60,458 nucleotides of DNA. It comes from Clostridiales bacterium (GTDB taxonomy: Bacteria > Bacillota > Clostridia > Oscillospirales > Oscillospiraceae). Below the pieces are notes generated by a model. That model searched no databases. It saw only the letters and a list, made by a program, of their open reading frames with translations, and was not told where the DNA came from. Made by a program: the position numbers and the translations under genes. The stretch is from assembly GCA_004556205.1 (NCBI GenBank), contig SFIL01000006.1:1-60458 (forward strand), given 5' to 3'. Within the stretch, counting starts at the first letter, position 1, and the number at the start of each line of letters is the position of its first letter. Positions 32,069 to 40,580 of the stretch are shown here, one piece after another.

Positions 32069-33787
32069 ATGAAAAAGAAGCAAACGAACCGTAAGATCTA
32101 TCTGAAACAGTTTTATCACAAGAACAGAGGGCGCTTTTGCCTCGCATTAACGGCAACAATTCTGCTCGTCCTTGTCAATCTCGCACTCTCGGCCTTGATG
32201 CAGCAGCTCATTGACGTGATCTCGCAGGAAACCGCGGCGACTCTGCCGCAGCTGGTCATTGCCACGGCAGTTCTGCTCACAAGCGTCGTGCTGTGCAGCC
32301 TGCTGGCGTATTACTCCAAGCCGCGCTTTTATGCGCGCGCAATGCAGCAGTATAAGGACTATGTTTTCAAGGAGCTGACGAAAAAGGGCATCTCCGCCTT
32401 CACGGGTGAGCGCACCTCAACCTATGTCTCCGCGCTGTCGAACGATGCCGCCTCCATCGAGAAGAATTATTTAGAGGGTCTGTTCCCGCTCATTCAAAAT
32501 CTGCTCTTCTTTATCGGCGCGTTTGCCATGATGCTTTACTACAGTCCGCTTTTGACCCTCGCCGCGTTCGCGCTTTCGTTTCTTCCCGTACTCGTCTCAC
32601 TTCTGACGGGCAACAAGCTTGCCGCCGTTGAAAAAACAGTGTCCGACCGCAACGAGAGCTTTATTGCCACACTGAAGGACAGTCTGAACGGTTTCTCCGT
32701 CATCAAAAGCTTCAAGGCGGAGCGGGCGATCTTTCGGATGTTCGCGCAGAGCAACAAAGCCGTGGAGGACACCAAGGAGCGCCGCCGAAAGCTGACTACC
32801 GTAATCAGCAGTCTCGCCGCCGTCGCAGGCGCGACCGCGCAGATGGGCGTGTTCCTGATCGGCGCATTTCTCGCGGTGCGCGGTACGGGCGTGACCGCAG
32901 GCGTCGTGATCGTCTTTGTGCAGCTCATGAACTTCGTCATCCAGCCGATCGCACAGGTGCCGGAGCTTTGGGCAAACCGCAAAGCGTCCCTCGCGCTGAT
33001 CGACAAGCTCGCAGACGCGCTCAGCGACAACCGCCGTGAAGAAGGGCGAGAAATTCCGAACAAGCTCTCCGACGCGATCGAGCTGAACAATGTGTCATTC
33101 TCCTATGAGAAGGGCAAGGAGGTGCTGCATGGCATCAGCGCGCGCTTTGAGGCAGGCAAAAGCTACGCTGTCGTCGGCGCCTCGGGCAGCGGCAAATCGA
33201 CCCTGCTTAATCTCCTCATGGCAAGCCGCAGCGACTACGGCGGCGACATCCGCTACGACGGCGCGGAGCTGCGCGATATTCGTGCGGAATCCCTTTATGA
33301 CCTTGTCTCCATCGTGCAGCAGAACGTCTTTATCTTCAACAGCTCCGTGCGCGACAATATCACGATGTTCCGCGAATTCGATAAAGCGGAGGTCGATGAA
33401 GCGATCCGTCTTTCCGGGCTGCGCGCACTGATCAACGCACGCGGAGAGGATTACCTCTGCGGCGAAAACGGCTGTGGTCTGTCCGGCGGTGAAAAGCAGC
33501 GCATCTCTATCGCAAGGAGCCTGCTGCGCAAGACGCCCATCCTTCTGATGGACGAGGCAACCGCCGCACTGGATGCGGAAACCGCCTATTACATCACAAG
33601 CTCCATTTTGAACCTCGACGGGCTGACCCGCATCGTCGTAACCCACTCGCTGGACGAGACACTGCTCAAGCGCTATGACCGTATTTTCACGCTGAAAAAC
33701 GGCAGCCTCATCGAAAGCGGCACCTTCGACGAGCTGATGGCAAAAAAGGAATACTTCTATTCTCTCTTTACCGTCTCGCAGGCATAA
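32069..33787 (+). CDS. ABC exporter, fused membrane and ATPase domains
   Basis: The 572-residue half-transporter has six membrane helices in residues 20-310. Its ATPase domain has Walker A GASGSGKST near residue 369, the signature LSGGEKQR, Walker B ILLMDEAT and a switch His in VTHSLDE. Such proteins form homodimers or heterodimers that export peptides, lipids or drugs. No accessory gene or peptide substrate is adjacent, so the cargo is unknown. ATG 32069 follows GGGAGAGG. Confidence 0.92.
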   Translation: MKKKQTNRKIYLKQFYHKNRGRFCLALTATILLVLVNLALSALMQQLIDVISQETAATLPQLVIATAVLLTSVVLCSLLAYYSKPRFYARAMQQYKDYVFKELTKKGISAFTGERTSTYVSALSNDAASIEKNYLEGLFPLIQNLLFFIGAFAMMLYYSPLLTLAAFALSFLPVLVSLLTGNKLAAVEKTVSDRNESFIATLKDSLNGFSVIKSFKAERAIFRMFAQSNKAVEDTKERRRKLTTVISSLAAVAGATAQMGVFLIGAFLAVRGTGVTAGVVIVFVQLMNFVIQPIAQVPELWANRKASLALIDKLADALSDNRREEGREIPNKLSDAIELNNVSFSYEKGKEVLHGISARFEAGKSYAVVGASGSGKSTLLNLLMASRSDYGGDIRYDGAELRDIRAESLYDLVSIVQQNVFIFNSSVRDNITMFREFDKAEVDEAIRLSGLRALINARGEDYLCGENGCGLSGGEKQRISIARSLLRKTPILLMDEATAALDAETAYYITSSILNLDGLTRIVVTHSLDETLLKRYDRIFTLKNGSLIESGTFDELMAKKEYFYSLFTVSQA

Positions 33788-33790
33788 TCA

Positions 33791-33826
33791 AAACCCTTGC
33801 GGAAGCGTCTGCTTCCACAAGGGTTT
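33791..33826 (+). terminator. ABC exporter terminator
   Basis: AAACCCTTG (33791-33799) pairs with CAAGGGTTT (33818-33826), and an inner GGAAGC/GCTTCC stem extends it. The T-tail is weak. Confidence 0.75.
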
Positions 33827-33828
33827 CA

Positions 33829-33851
33829 AACTGTCAAAAAACTATAGTCTT
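33829..33851. repeat. Fragment related to the second repeat family's flank
   Basis: CTGTCAAAAAACTATAGTCT here closely matches CTGTCAAAAAACGATAGTCC at 59467, which leads into a variant of the second repeat. It directly precedes a short copy of the 160-bp element. Confidence 0.5.
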
Positions 33852-33854
33852 GTT

Positions 33855-33910
33855 GGAGAAGCTCTGCATAAATCCGCTGAGCGCCGCCGCTGATTTGTTC
33901 AGAGATTCCT
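33855..33910 (+). repeat. Short copy of the 160-bp element
   Basis: AGCTCTGCATAAATCCGC is joined directly to TGAGCGCCGCCGCTGATT and TGTTCAGAGATTCC. The deletion has removed the central hairpin and left both ends. Confidence 0.8.
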
Positions 33911-33937
33911 TATTAGTGCAGGGCTTCCATGCCATGT

Positions 33938-34666
33938 TCAGTCCTTGTTGTTGCGGCCGACAATCATCAGCAGGCGCAGGAAGTTGGCAATCGCGACGCT
34001 CAGCGCGGCGACGTAGGTCAGTGCAGCGGCAGAGAGCACCTTTTTCACACCCTGCTGCTCCTCAAGCGTGAGCAAGTTGCAGCTCTCGATCGTCTGCTTG
34101 GCGCGGCGGCTGGCATTATACTCCGTCGGCAGGGTGACGAGCTGGAACACTACGCACAGCCCGAAGCACAGCACGCCGAACAGGGCGACATAGTAGAAGA
34201 AGTCGCTGTACGCCGCGAGGCTGCGGATGGACATGAGCAGAAGTCCGATCACGATTAGCGGAATGGACAGCTTTGAGCCGATGTTCGTCACATTGACAAT
34301 GGCGGCGCGAATCTTGATCGGGGCATAATCCGTCGCATACTGCACCGCGTGTCCCGCCTCGTGCGCGGCAACGCCGACAGCGGCAGGCGTCGCCGCGTCA
34401 TACACGCTGTCGGACAGACGGATAATGTTCGACTTCGGGTCATAGTGATCGGTCAGATTGCCCGAGACGCGCTCAATACGCACGCCCGTTACGCCGTTTG
34501 CCGCCAGCACCGCGCGCGCCGCGTCCGCGCCCGTCATGCCGCGCGAATTGCGCATTTGGCTGTAGCGCTTGAAGGTGCTGTTCACGCGGGCGCTCGCCCA
34601 AAGGGAAAAGAGCATCGCGGGCAGGACGAGCAGAATATAATAGATGTCAACACCGTAAAAGTACAT
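33938..34666 (-). CDS. YugP-like membrane zinc metallopeptidase
   Basis: The 242-residue protein has an N-terminal membrane helix, the zinc motif VAAHEAGHAVQYA near residue 108 and several later hydrophobic segments. It matches the neutral zinc metallopeptidase family of Firmicutes (Bacillus YugP). The substrate is unknown. GGAGG precedes ATG 34666. The next gene upstream on this strand lies 15 bases away. Confidence 0.9.
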   Translation of the reverse strand: MYFYGVDIYYILLVLPAMLFSLWASARVNSTFKRYSQMRNSRGMTGADAARAVLAANGVTGVRIERVSGNLTDHYDPKSNIIRLSDSVYDAATPAAVGVAAHEAGHAVQYATDYAPIKIRAAIVNVTNIGSKLSIPLIVIGLLLMSIRSLAAYSDFFYYVALFGVLCFGLCVVFQLVTLPTEYNASRRAKQTIESCNLLTLEEQQGVKKVLSAAALTYVAALSVAIANFLRLLMIVGRNNKD

Positions 34667-34681
34667 ATAATCGCCTCCGGC

Positions 34682-35467
34682 TTACAGTGGCTGCGGCTCC
34701 ATCGCCTCATGCAGCTCTCTTGTGATCGCACCGCGGAAGGCGCGGTCGGCGTGGGTATGGACGGTGTTGAGCGCAGCAGCGGAATGCTTCATCTCAACCT
34801 TGCCCATCATAAAGATATCGTTGTCAAGAATGAACTTGATCTCCTTGTCCTCAACATTGTTGCGCTTGACCATGCCCGGACCGCAGTGCAGCTTCAGGCG
34901 GCAGCCGCCGGGCAGATTCATCTCCGCCTCCTGCATCACACGCAGAACCTGCTGCTCCTGTACATCCTCCTCGCCGAGGATGCCGAGGTACCCCGGCTCG
35001 ATGAGGTCGGCAAAGGGTGTACCCTCCAGCTCGAGCGCCTTGCGGGAGAAAGCGTTGATGTAGCGCAGACCGATCCGCTCAAAGAAGGCGGGATGATAGA
35101 CCTTGATAAACTGCGCAAGCACCTCGTCAAGCTTTGCGGCAAAATCCTCCCAGCAGGTATAGGCAGGCGTAGCAAGGGCGATGAAGGTATTCGTCAGATT
35201 GACCTTCCAGCGCCCGTCGGCGGAGAGAAATTGATAATTAATGACATCCGCCTGCTCTTCAAACTTCATATTGCCCGGCTGACCGATCACCTTCGGCGGC
35301 AGCTTCTCAATATTGCGGGAGTAGCGCGGGTATTCGTCACGGATCAGCTCCTGAAACTCGGCAGGCTCCTTCGCACTGATAGAAAGAATGGTCGGAAAGC
35401 GGAGCTGGCAGATGACCTCCAAAAGCTGCGGCTTGCCGTAACGGACGCGTTCACATTCAAGAAACAT
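34682..35467 (-). CDS. TIGR04255 family protein
   Basis: The 261-residue protein begins CERVRYGKPQLLEVICQLRFP and continues with a pattern found in TIGR04255 proteins, whose function is not known to me. It has no signal peptide or membrane segment. AAAGGAG lies upstream of ATG 35467. It probably shares a transcript with the YugP gene. Confidence 0.75.
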   Translation of the reverse strand: MFLECERVRYGKPQLLEVICQLRFPTILSISAKEPAEFQELIRDEYPRYSRNIEKLPPKVIGQPGNMKFEEQADVINYQFLSADGRWKVNLTNTFIALATPAYTCWEDFAAKLDEVLAQFIKVYHPAFFERIGLRYINAFSRKALELEGTPFADLIEPGYLGILGEEDVQEQQVLRVMQEAEMNLPGGCRLKLHCGPGMVKRNNVEDKEIKFILDNDIFMMGKVEMKHSAAALNTVHTHADRAFRGAITRELHEAMEPQPL

Positions 35468-35571
35468 AGAAAAACTCCTTTCGTTTCCTTTTTGTTCGAT
35501 TATATCACAGTCCCCTGCGGATTTGCAAGCGGATTCATAAATCCGTTACATCTGTTTCCTCACCCATTGGG

Positions 35572-35601
35572 TGCATTTTTCCCGCTGCCCGTGCATACAC
35601 T
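35572..35601 (+). promoter_or_regulatory. Possible forespore-type (sigma-F/G) promoter of ymxH-like gene
   Basis: TGCATT (35572-35577) and CATACACT (35594-35601) are spaced 16 bases apart, which resembles sigma-F/G-type -35 and -10 elements rather than sigma-A. In the same region CACCCATT (35562-35569) is complementary to AATGGGTG near the ribosome site. Confidence 0.35.
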
Positions 35602-35629
35602 GTCACAGTATGAATGGGTGGGTGAGACT

Positions 35630-35908
35630 ATGGGAAACCGCTTTTCCAATCTCAAATGCAAAGAGGTCGTCAATGTTTGCGACGGCTGCCGTCTCGGCTT
35701 TGTCTCGGATGTCGAGGTAGATATATGCAACGGCAGAATCGTTGCGATCATCGTGCCGTGCAGATGTAAAGGCTTCAGCCTTTTCGGACACCGCGACGAT
35801 TTTGTCATCCCGTGGCAATGTATTCGACGAATCGGCGACGATATTATCTTAGTGGACAGCGATTTGGAGAAATGTCGCCTTCATCGTCCGAGGAAAGAGT
35901 TTTTTTAG
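35630..35908 (+). CDS. YlmC/YmxH-family sporulation protein (PRC barrel)
   Basis: The 92-residue protein matches the YlmC/YmxH family: FSNLKCKEVVNVCDGCRLGF, DICNGRIVAIIVPC and FVIPWQCIRRIGDDIILV. It is a small PRC-barrel fold widely conserved in endospore formers, but its role is poorly known. ATG 35630 is the plausible start, preceded by GGGTGGGTGAG. A possible sporulation-type promoter is upstream. Confidence 0.88.
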   Translation: MGNRFSNLKCKEVVNVCDGCRLGFVSDVEVDICNGRIVAIIVPCRCKGFSLFGHRDDFVIPWQCIRRIGDDIILVDSDLEKCRLHRPRKEFF

Positions 35909-35940
35909 CGAAAAAAAATCAAAGAATTGCAAAAAAATGC

Positions 35941-35969
35941 TTGCAAACAGGGCTTTACTGGGCTATAAT
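35941..35969 (+). promoter_or_regulatory. rpsB-tsf operon promoter
   Basis: TTGCAA (35941-35946) and TATAAT (35964-35969) are separated by 17 bases. The transcript would carry a leader of about 275 bases before rpsB. Confidence 0.85.
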
Positions 35970-36060
35970 AGTACGGCGCGGAAATACCGCAGCAAAAACA
36001 AACCACACATTTCGGGATTTTCCGTCCCAGTGCCGCTTGGTCGACACAGATACAACAGGC

Positions 36061-36173
36061 TGCGGCAGCCGCCGGATCTTTTGCCCCGACTATTCGGCCT
36101 TGAAATACACAAAGTATTCCTGCGGTTTTCTAGCCTCAATTTGGTGCAAAATCTCTCGACGCCTGCTCTTGCT
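36061..36173 (-). repeat. Partial, inverted 160-bp element in the rpsB leader
   Basis: TTGAAATACACAAAGTATTC, then GCGGTTTTCTAGCCTCAATT, then AATCTCTCGACGCCTGCTC match the core and right half of the element in the same orientation as the gpmI copy. Both ends are degraded. It lies inside the long rpsB leader. Confidence 0.75.
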
Positions 36174-36250
36174 GTTGCATCCGTGTTTCCCTTGCAGTGG
36201 ACGGGGGAGATGAGCGAAATGGCGGTCAAAACGAAAAGGAGAAAAAACAA

Positions 36251-36997
<747 letters not shown>

Positions 36998-37006
36998 AAA
37001 ACACAC

Positions 37007-37031
37007 AATGCCCGCCGTCATGACGGGCATT
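37007..37031 (+). terminator. Hairpin between rpsB and tsf
   Basis: AATGCCCG (37007-37014) pairs with CGGGCATT (37024-37031), followed by only a short T-run. It may lower tsf transcription relative to rpsB. Confidence 0.65.
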
Positions 37032-37063
37032 TTCCAAAGAATACAATAGGAGGATAATAAATT

Positions 37064-37984
37064 ATGGCATTTACTGCTGCTGATGTAAAGGCTCTGCGCG
37101 AAATGACCAATGTCGGCATGATGGACTGCAAGAAGGCGCTCGTCGAGACCGACGGCGATATGGACAAGGCAGTCGAGTGGCTGCGTGAGAAGGGTCTGGC
37201 GAAGGCTGCGAAGAAGTCCGGCCGCATCGCCGCCGAGGGCATGGCTTACGCCACCGTTGAAAACGGTGTCGGCGTTGTTGTCGAGGTCAACTGCGAGACT
37301 GACTTCTGCGCCAAGAGCGAGCTGTTCGTTCCGTTCGTCAAGGATATCGCCACCGTCGTCGCCGAGAGCGCTCCCGCTGATGTTGACGCTCTCATGGGCT
37401 GCAAGTATCCCGGCAAGGATCTGACCGTTGCCGAGGTCATGCCCGAGAAGGTCATGTCCATCGGTGAAAATCTGCAGATCCGCCGCTTCCAGCGTTTTGC
37501 TGAGAATACCAGCGTCGCTTATGTCCACGCCGGCGGCAAGATCGGCGTTCTCGTCAACCTCATCGTTGAGGGCGGCATCGACGCTACTCAGATCGGCAAG
37601 GATATCGCCATGCAGATCGCTGCGCTGAATCCCCGCTTCTGGGACAAGAGCAACGTCACCGAGGATGTCCTCGCCGAGGAGCAGAAGATTCTCGTCGCGC
37701 AGATGGACAACGATCCCAAGATGGCAGGCAAGCCCCAGCAGGTCAAGGAAAAGATCGCTGCCGGTAAGATGAACAAGTTCTTCGAAGAGAACTGCTTGCT
37801 CCAGCAGGCCTTCGTCAAGGACGGTTCTGTCTCCGTTGAGCAGTATATGAACAGCGCCGCAAAGGCTTTGGGCGGCTCTGTGAAGTTTGTCGATGCCGTT
37901 CGCTACGAAAAGGGCGAGGGCATTGAGAAGAAGCAGGAAGACTTCGCCGCAGAAGTCGCCGCGCAGATGAACATGGGCAAGTAA
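37064..37984 (+). CDS. tsf: Elongation factor Ts
   Basis: EF-Ts recycles EF-Tu by nucleotide exchange. The 306-residue protein has the N-terminal UBA-like segment (VKALREMTNVGMMDCKKAL), the TDFCAK motif (CETDFCAKSELF) and a full core with two repeats. AGGAGG lies before ATG 37064. It is the second gene of the rpsB operon and ends at a strong terminator. Confidence 0.97.
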   Translation: MAFTAADVKALREMTNVGMMDCKKALVETDGDMDKAVEWLREKGLAKAAKKSGRIAAEGMAYATVENGVGVVVEVNCETDFCAKSELFVPFVKDIATVVAESAPADVDALMGCKYPGKDLTVAEVMPEKVMSIGENLQIRRFQRFAENTSVAYVHAGGKIGVLVNLIVEGGIDATQIGKDIAMQIAALNPRFWDKSNVTEDVLAEEQKILVAQMDNDPKMAGKPQQVKEKIAAGKMNKFFEENCLLQQAFVKDGSVSVEQYMNSAAKALGGSVKFVDAVRYEKGEGIEKKQEDFAAEVAAQMNMGK

Positions 37985-37998
37985 TTCCAATAAAACGA

Positions 37999-38032
37999 CC
38001 CTGCTTGAGGACATCCCCAAGCAGGGTTTTTT
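37999..38032 (+). terminator. rpsB-tsf operon terminator
   Basis: CCCTGCTTG (37999-38007) pairs with CAAGCAGGG (38018-38026), followed by TTTTTTC. Confidence 0.92.
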
Positions 38033-38088
38033 CTATGCCGATCCCCTCTAGGGCGGGGACTACCGTTTCGTACAAGCTCCCCCTCTCA

Positions 38089-38122
38089 TGTCATTGCGAG
38101 GAGCGCAGCGACGTGGCAATCT
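38089..38122 (+). repeat. Second repeat family copy
   Basis: TGTCATTGCGAGGAGCGCAG followed by CGACGTGGCAATCT is a short palindromic unit (ATTGC...GCAAT outer arms). Identical sequence recurs at 49821-49854, and nearly identical sequence on the other strand at 59744-59777. The region around it, to the end of the broken EamA gene, contains no other gene. Confidence 0.85.
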
Positions 38123-38205
38123 CGTGCAGGAACTACCGGCCGCATACAAATTTGTTCGTCTGTACCATCTGCCGCTTCGCGGACGGCACGCCGAGTCGTC
38201 GTGCC

Positions 38206-38352
38206 CTACGTTCCGCCGACGAAGCTACTTTCTAAAGCTGTGAGCATTGTCGCGTCGATGTGCCGCAGGAGCCGCTTGGATAAGGGAATGCTCACTGCGT
38301 ACAGCGCGGCGGCGAGCAGTGCAAACGCTGTTGCCATTTTTTTGACTTTCAT
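38206..38352 (-). pseudogene. Truncated EamA/DMT transporter fragment
   Basis: From ATG 38352, with GGGAG 9 bases upstream, the frame gives KMATAFALLAAALYAVSIPLSKRLL and reaches HIDATMLTAL, a typical first helix of an EamA transporter. It then changes to ESSFVGGT and stops after 48 codons. The remaining nine helices are absent. The break lies about 85 bases from a repeat copy, so a rearrangement or insertion may have removed the rest. Confidence 0.75.
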
Positions 38353-38371
38353 AAAGTATCGCTCCCGTGTA

Positions 38372-39229
38372 TTATTGTGCACCATCATTTCTTGCAAAGG
38401 TATATCCCCTGCCGTTGACATTCATGACCTCATTTGCGACAATGAACGCCTTGCTGTCAATGCGTAGGGCAGCATCGCGAATCTCGGGGTATTTTTTGGC
38501 ATATACAACACTCAGAATCGCTTTCTGCAGCTCTCCCTCATACCCCGTCTCAATGTGCAGCATCGTCACGCCGCAGTTGATTTTTTCTAAGACCTCCTGC
38601 TTGATTTGCTCATAGGCAGGTGAAATAATGATGATCTCGATCTTCTGCTCACCTGTCATAATCGCGCGGTTGATCGTCAAGGACATCAGTGCAATGATCA
38701 GGATACTGTAGAGCAGCTCGTCTGCTCCGCGGAAACATACCAAAACAAATACGGTCAGCGAGTCAAACACCATCAGAGAGCTGCCGACAGGGATGCCGAA
38801 GTATTTTTGTAAAATGCACGGCGGGATATCCATGCCGCCCGTTGAGCCGCCCGCACGGATGACCAACCCGATGCCGAGTCCGGAGAGAACGCCGCAGAAA
38901 ATCGCGCAAATCAGCTTGTCCTCCGCGAACAGCGTGCCGAGCGGCAGTTCTTCGAGAATTGCCATGATTGCGGGATAGAGGATCGTGGAGAGCAGCGAGG
39001 TCATGGCAAATTTTTTCCCGAGAAAAGCCCATCCCAACGCAAAAAGGAGCACATTGGCAATGCCTGCAACAATGGACAGACGCACGGGCAGGAATTCCTG
39101 CACGATCAGTCCGATGCCTGTCACGCCGCCGAGCATAAAATCATACGGCACAACAAACGTGCAGATGGAGAATGCCAGCAGGGTGTTGCCGAGTAGAACG
39201 GAAATAAGCATTTTCAGCCGCTGCTTCAT
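38372..39229 (-). CDS. YitT-family membrane protein (DUF2179)
   Basis: The 285-residue protein has about six N-terminal membrane segments (LLGNTLLAFSICTFVVPYDF; GGVTGIGLIVQEF; RAGGSTGGMDIPPCIL) and a C-terminal soluble DUF2179 domain (GVTMLHIETGYEGELQKAIL). The family is common in Firmicutes and has no firm function. GGAGG precedes ATG 39229. The broken EamA fragment is immediately downstream on the same strand. Confidence 0.92.
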   Translation of the reverse strand: MKQRLKMLISVLLGNTLLAFSICTFVVPYDFMLGGVTGIGLIVQEFLPVRLSIVAGIANVLLFALGWAFLGKKFAMTSLLSTILYPAIMAILEELPLGTLFAEDKLICAIFCGVLSGLGIGLVIRAGGSTGGMDIPPCILQKYFGIPVGSSLMVFDSLTVFVLVCFRGADELLYSILIIALMSLTINRAIMTGEQKIEIIIISPAYEQIKQEVLEKINCGVTMLHIETGYEGELQKAILSVVYAKKYPEIRDAALRIDSKAFIVANEVMNVNGRGYTFARNDGAQ

Positions 39230-39493
39230 AAAAATCCTCCAGAATTATGATTTTTTCAGCGTCATTATAGCATCTTTCCGGCAGGGATTCAATAAAAACC
39301 TTCCTTCCCTCCCCGCCCCATGCGCGCAAAAAAACAGCACACCGTCATGATGTGCCGCAGATTTTGAAACTGTCAGCATACAGTGCCGAAATTGTCGTGC
39401 CTTACAAATGTAGGGAAGCTCTGAAAAAAACGCAATAGCGGTCCGTGAGAGATTTTGCCGCAAGGCAAAGCAATGATTTACAAGCGTCGGTGT
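39230..39493. other. Non-coding stretch with a repeat fragment
   Basis: No credible gene is seen. It contains the truncated 160-bp element at 39413-39461, and the remainder is unremarkable. Confidence 0.5.
39413..39461 (+). repeat. Truncated left end of the 160-bp element
   Basis: GGGAAGCTCTGAAAAAAACG, then AATAGCGGTCCGTGAGAGAT and TTTGCCGCAA match the first 50 bases of the full element and then the match ends. Confidence 0.75.
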
Positions 39494-39688
39494 CTATTCC
39501 TTAACTGAGACAATATCGATTGCAGACTCTAACAGCAAATTGATCAACTCATTGCGAGAACGGTTTGTTTTTGCAGAGAGCGTATCCAATCATTCCAGCA
39601 GTTCCTCTTTCATACGCACGGATACGATTTTGTGCCCGTTGTATCCTTTTCGTGCGGTCTTTTTCGTGATTTTGATTTCTCCCGCCAT
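39494..39688 (-). pseudogene. Duplicate ribbon-helix-helix gene with premature stop
   Basis: The minus strand encodes MAGEIKITKKTARKGYNGHK... and 64 codons that are nearly identical to the intact gene at 39999-40193, except for a TGA at 39590-39592 where that gene has CGA (Arg). The end also differs slightly (VSVKE for VTVEE). This looks like a recent tandem duplicate inactivated by one C-to-T change. An intact XRE gene lies between the two copies. Confidence 0.9.
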
Positions 39689-39726
39689 TCACACAGTACA
39701 ACTTTCTTCCGCGATTGTCAGCCGGC

Positions 39727-39954
39727 TCAGTCTCTAAAATCAAACAGCCTATCCGGAGCGACCCGCAGCGCATCGCAAATATCAAAAACGACATCAAGCG
39801 ACACCGCACAGTCAGCCGTTTCAATGCGGCTCATATGCGTACGGCTGATATTGACCAGCCCAGCAAGCGCGCTTTGCGACAAGCCCCGTTCTATCCGATA
39901 ATAAGCAATATTCAACCCAAGATGCTTGAATTTTGAAATCTGACGCTGCTGCAT
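39727..39954 (-). CDS. XRE-family transcriptional regulator
   Basis: The 75-residue protein is almost wholly a Cro/C1 helix-turn-helix (LGLNIAYYRIERGLSQSALAGLVNISRTHMSRIE). ATG 39954 has AAGGAG 7 bases upstream, while ATG 39978 has none, so the former is preferred. It lies between two copies of a ribbon-helix-helix gene on the same strand. The three genes resemble regulatory halves of toxin-antitoxin or mobile-element control regions, but no toxin is seen. Confidence 0.85.
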   Translation of the reverse strand: MQQRQISKFKHLGLNIAYYRIERGLSQSALAGLVNISRTHMSRIETADCAVSLDVVFDICDALRVAPDRLFDFRD

Positions 39955-39998
39955 GACTTTACTCCTTGTATCAAACATTAAAAGAGAGGAAGAAGCGT

Positions 39999-40193
39999 TT
40001 ATTCCTCCACCGTCACAATGTCAATTGCAGACTCTAACAGCAAATTGATCAGCTCATTGCGGGAACGGTTCGTTTTTGCAGAGAGCGTATCCAATCGTTC
40101 CAGCAGTTCCTCCTTCATACGCACCGATACAATTTTGTGCCCGTCGTCCCCTTTTCGCGCGGTCTTTTTCGTAATTTTAATTTCTCCTGCCAT
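39999..40193 (-). CDS. Ribbon-helix-helix (CopG/Arc-like) protein
   Basis: The 64-residue protein fits the ribbon-helix-helix pattern: a strand (KIVSVRMKEELLERLDTLSAK) and two helices with NRSRNELINLLLESAI. Such proteins bind DNA as dimers and often repress their own operon. GAGGTG lies 8 bases before ATG 40193. It is divergent from the 71-residue gene at 40310 across an AT-rich promoter region. Confidence 0.85.
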   Translation of the reverse strand: MAGEIKITKKTARKGDDGHKIVSVRMKEELLERLDTLSAKTNRSRNELINLLLESAIDIVTVEE

Positions 40194-40218
40194 AGTATTA
40201 TCACCTCGATATAGTGTT

Positions 40219-40256
40219 ATTATATCTTGACAGGAGCGTTGTTTATATACTATAAT
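40219..40256. promoter_or_regulatory. Overlapping divergent promoters
   Basis: On the plus strand TTGACA (40227-40232) and TATAAT (40251-40256) are 18 bases apart and drive the 71-residue gene. On the minus strand TATAAT (40219-40224) sits ahead of the ribbon-helix-helix gene. The overlap suggests a shared operator, and ACTATAATAGT is nearly palindromic. Confidence 0.7.
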
Positions 40257-40309
40257 AGTTTAGTCAATCTATAACTATATATTTATATTCAACAGGTGAG
40301 GTTCATCGA

Positions 40310-40525
40310 ATGACAGAAAAAAACGCCATGTTCAACAACACAAAAACCAAAGAACCGGCTCTGGAGCAGTCTTCCCTTTATCCAAAAATGTACGCCATTC
40401 TTTGCACAGCAGCTTCCGATGCCATTGATGCCCTGCCGCGCACCGCAGATACCCTGCAAGCACGCTGTCTTTTGGAGAAAGGTCTGCGAGAAGCAGAGGA
40501 AATCTATCTCTCCCACGCAGAATAG
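40310..40525 (+). CDS. Small protein of unknown function
   Basis: The 71-residue protein (KMYAILCTAASDAIDALPRT...LLEKGLREAEEIYL) has predicted helices and no membrane segment or motif that I recognise. It has a good ribosome site (GTGAGG 8 bases before ATG) and a near-consensus promoter, so it is probably real. Divergence from a ribbon-helix-helix gene suggests shared control. The function is unknown. Confidence 0.7.
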   Translation: MTEKNAMFNNTKTKEPALEQSSLYPKMYAILCTAASDAIDALPRTADTLQARCLLEKGLREAEEIYLSHAE

Positions 40526-40553
40526 AAAAAAGATAGGATAGAGATAAAAAATT

Positions 40554-40580
40554 GAGCGTGCTTTCGCACGCTCAGTTTTT
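40554..40580. terminator. Terminator between convergent genes
   Basis: GAGCGTGC (40554-40561), loop TTTC, and GCACGCTC (40566-40573) form a perfect 8-bp stem flanked by T- and A-runs. It ends the 71-residue gene and the yebC-like gene. Confidence 0.9.

Noticed and set aside
33829..33910. CRISPR-like repeat array
   Set aside because: Copies of the repeats are dispersed, not regularly spaced, and no cas gene is present anywhere in the window.
39999..40525. Complete toxin-antitoxin system
   Set aside because: Ribbon-helix-helix and XRE proteins suggest antitoxin-type control, but no known toxin fold is visible, so it is left as a hypothesis.
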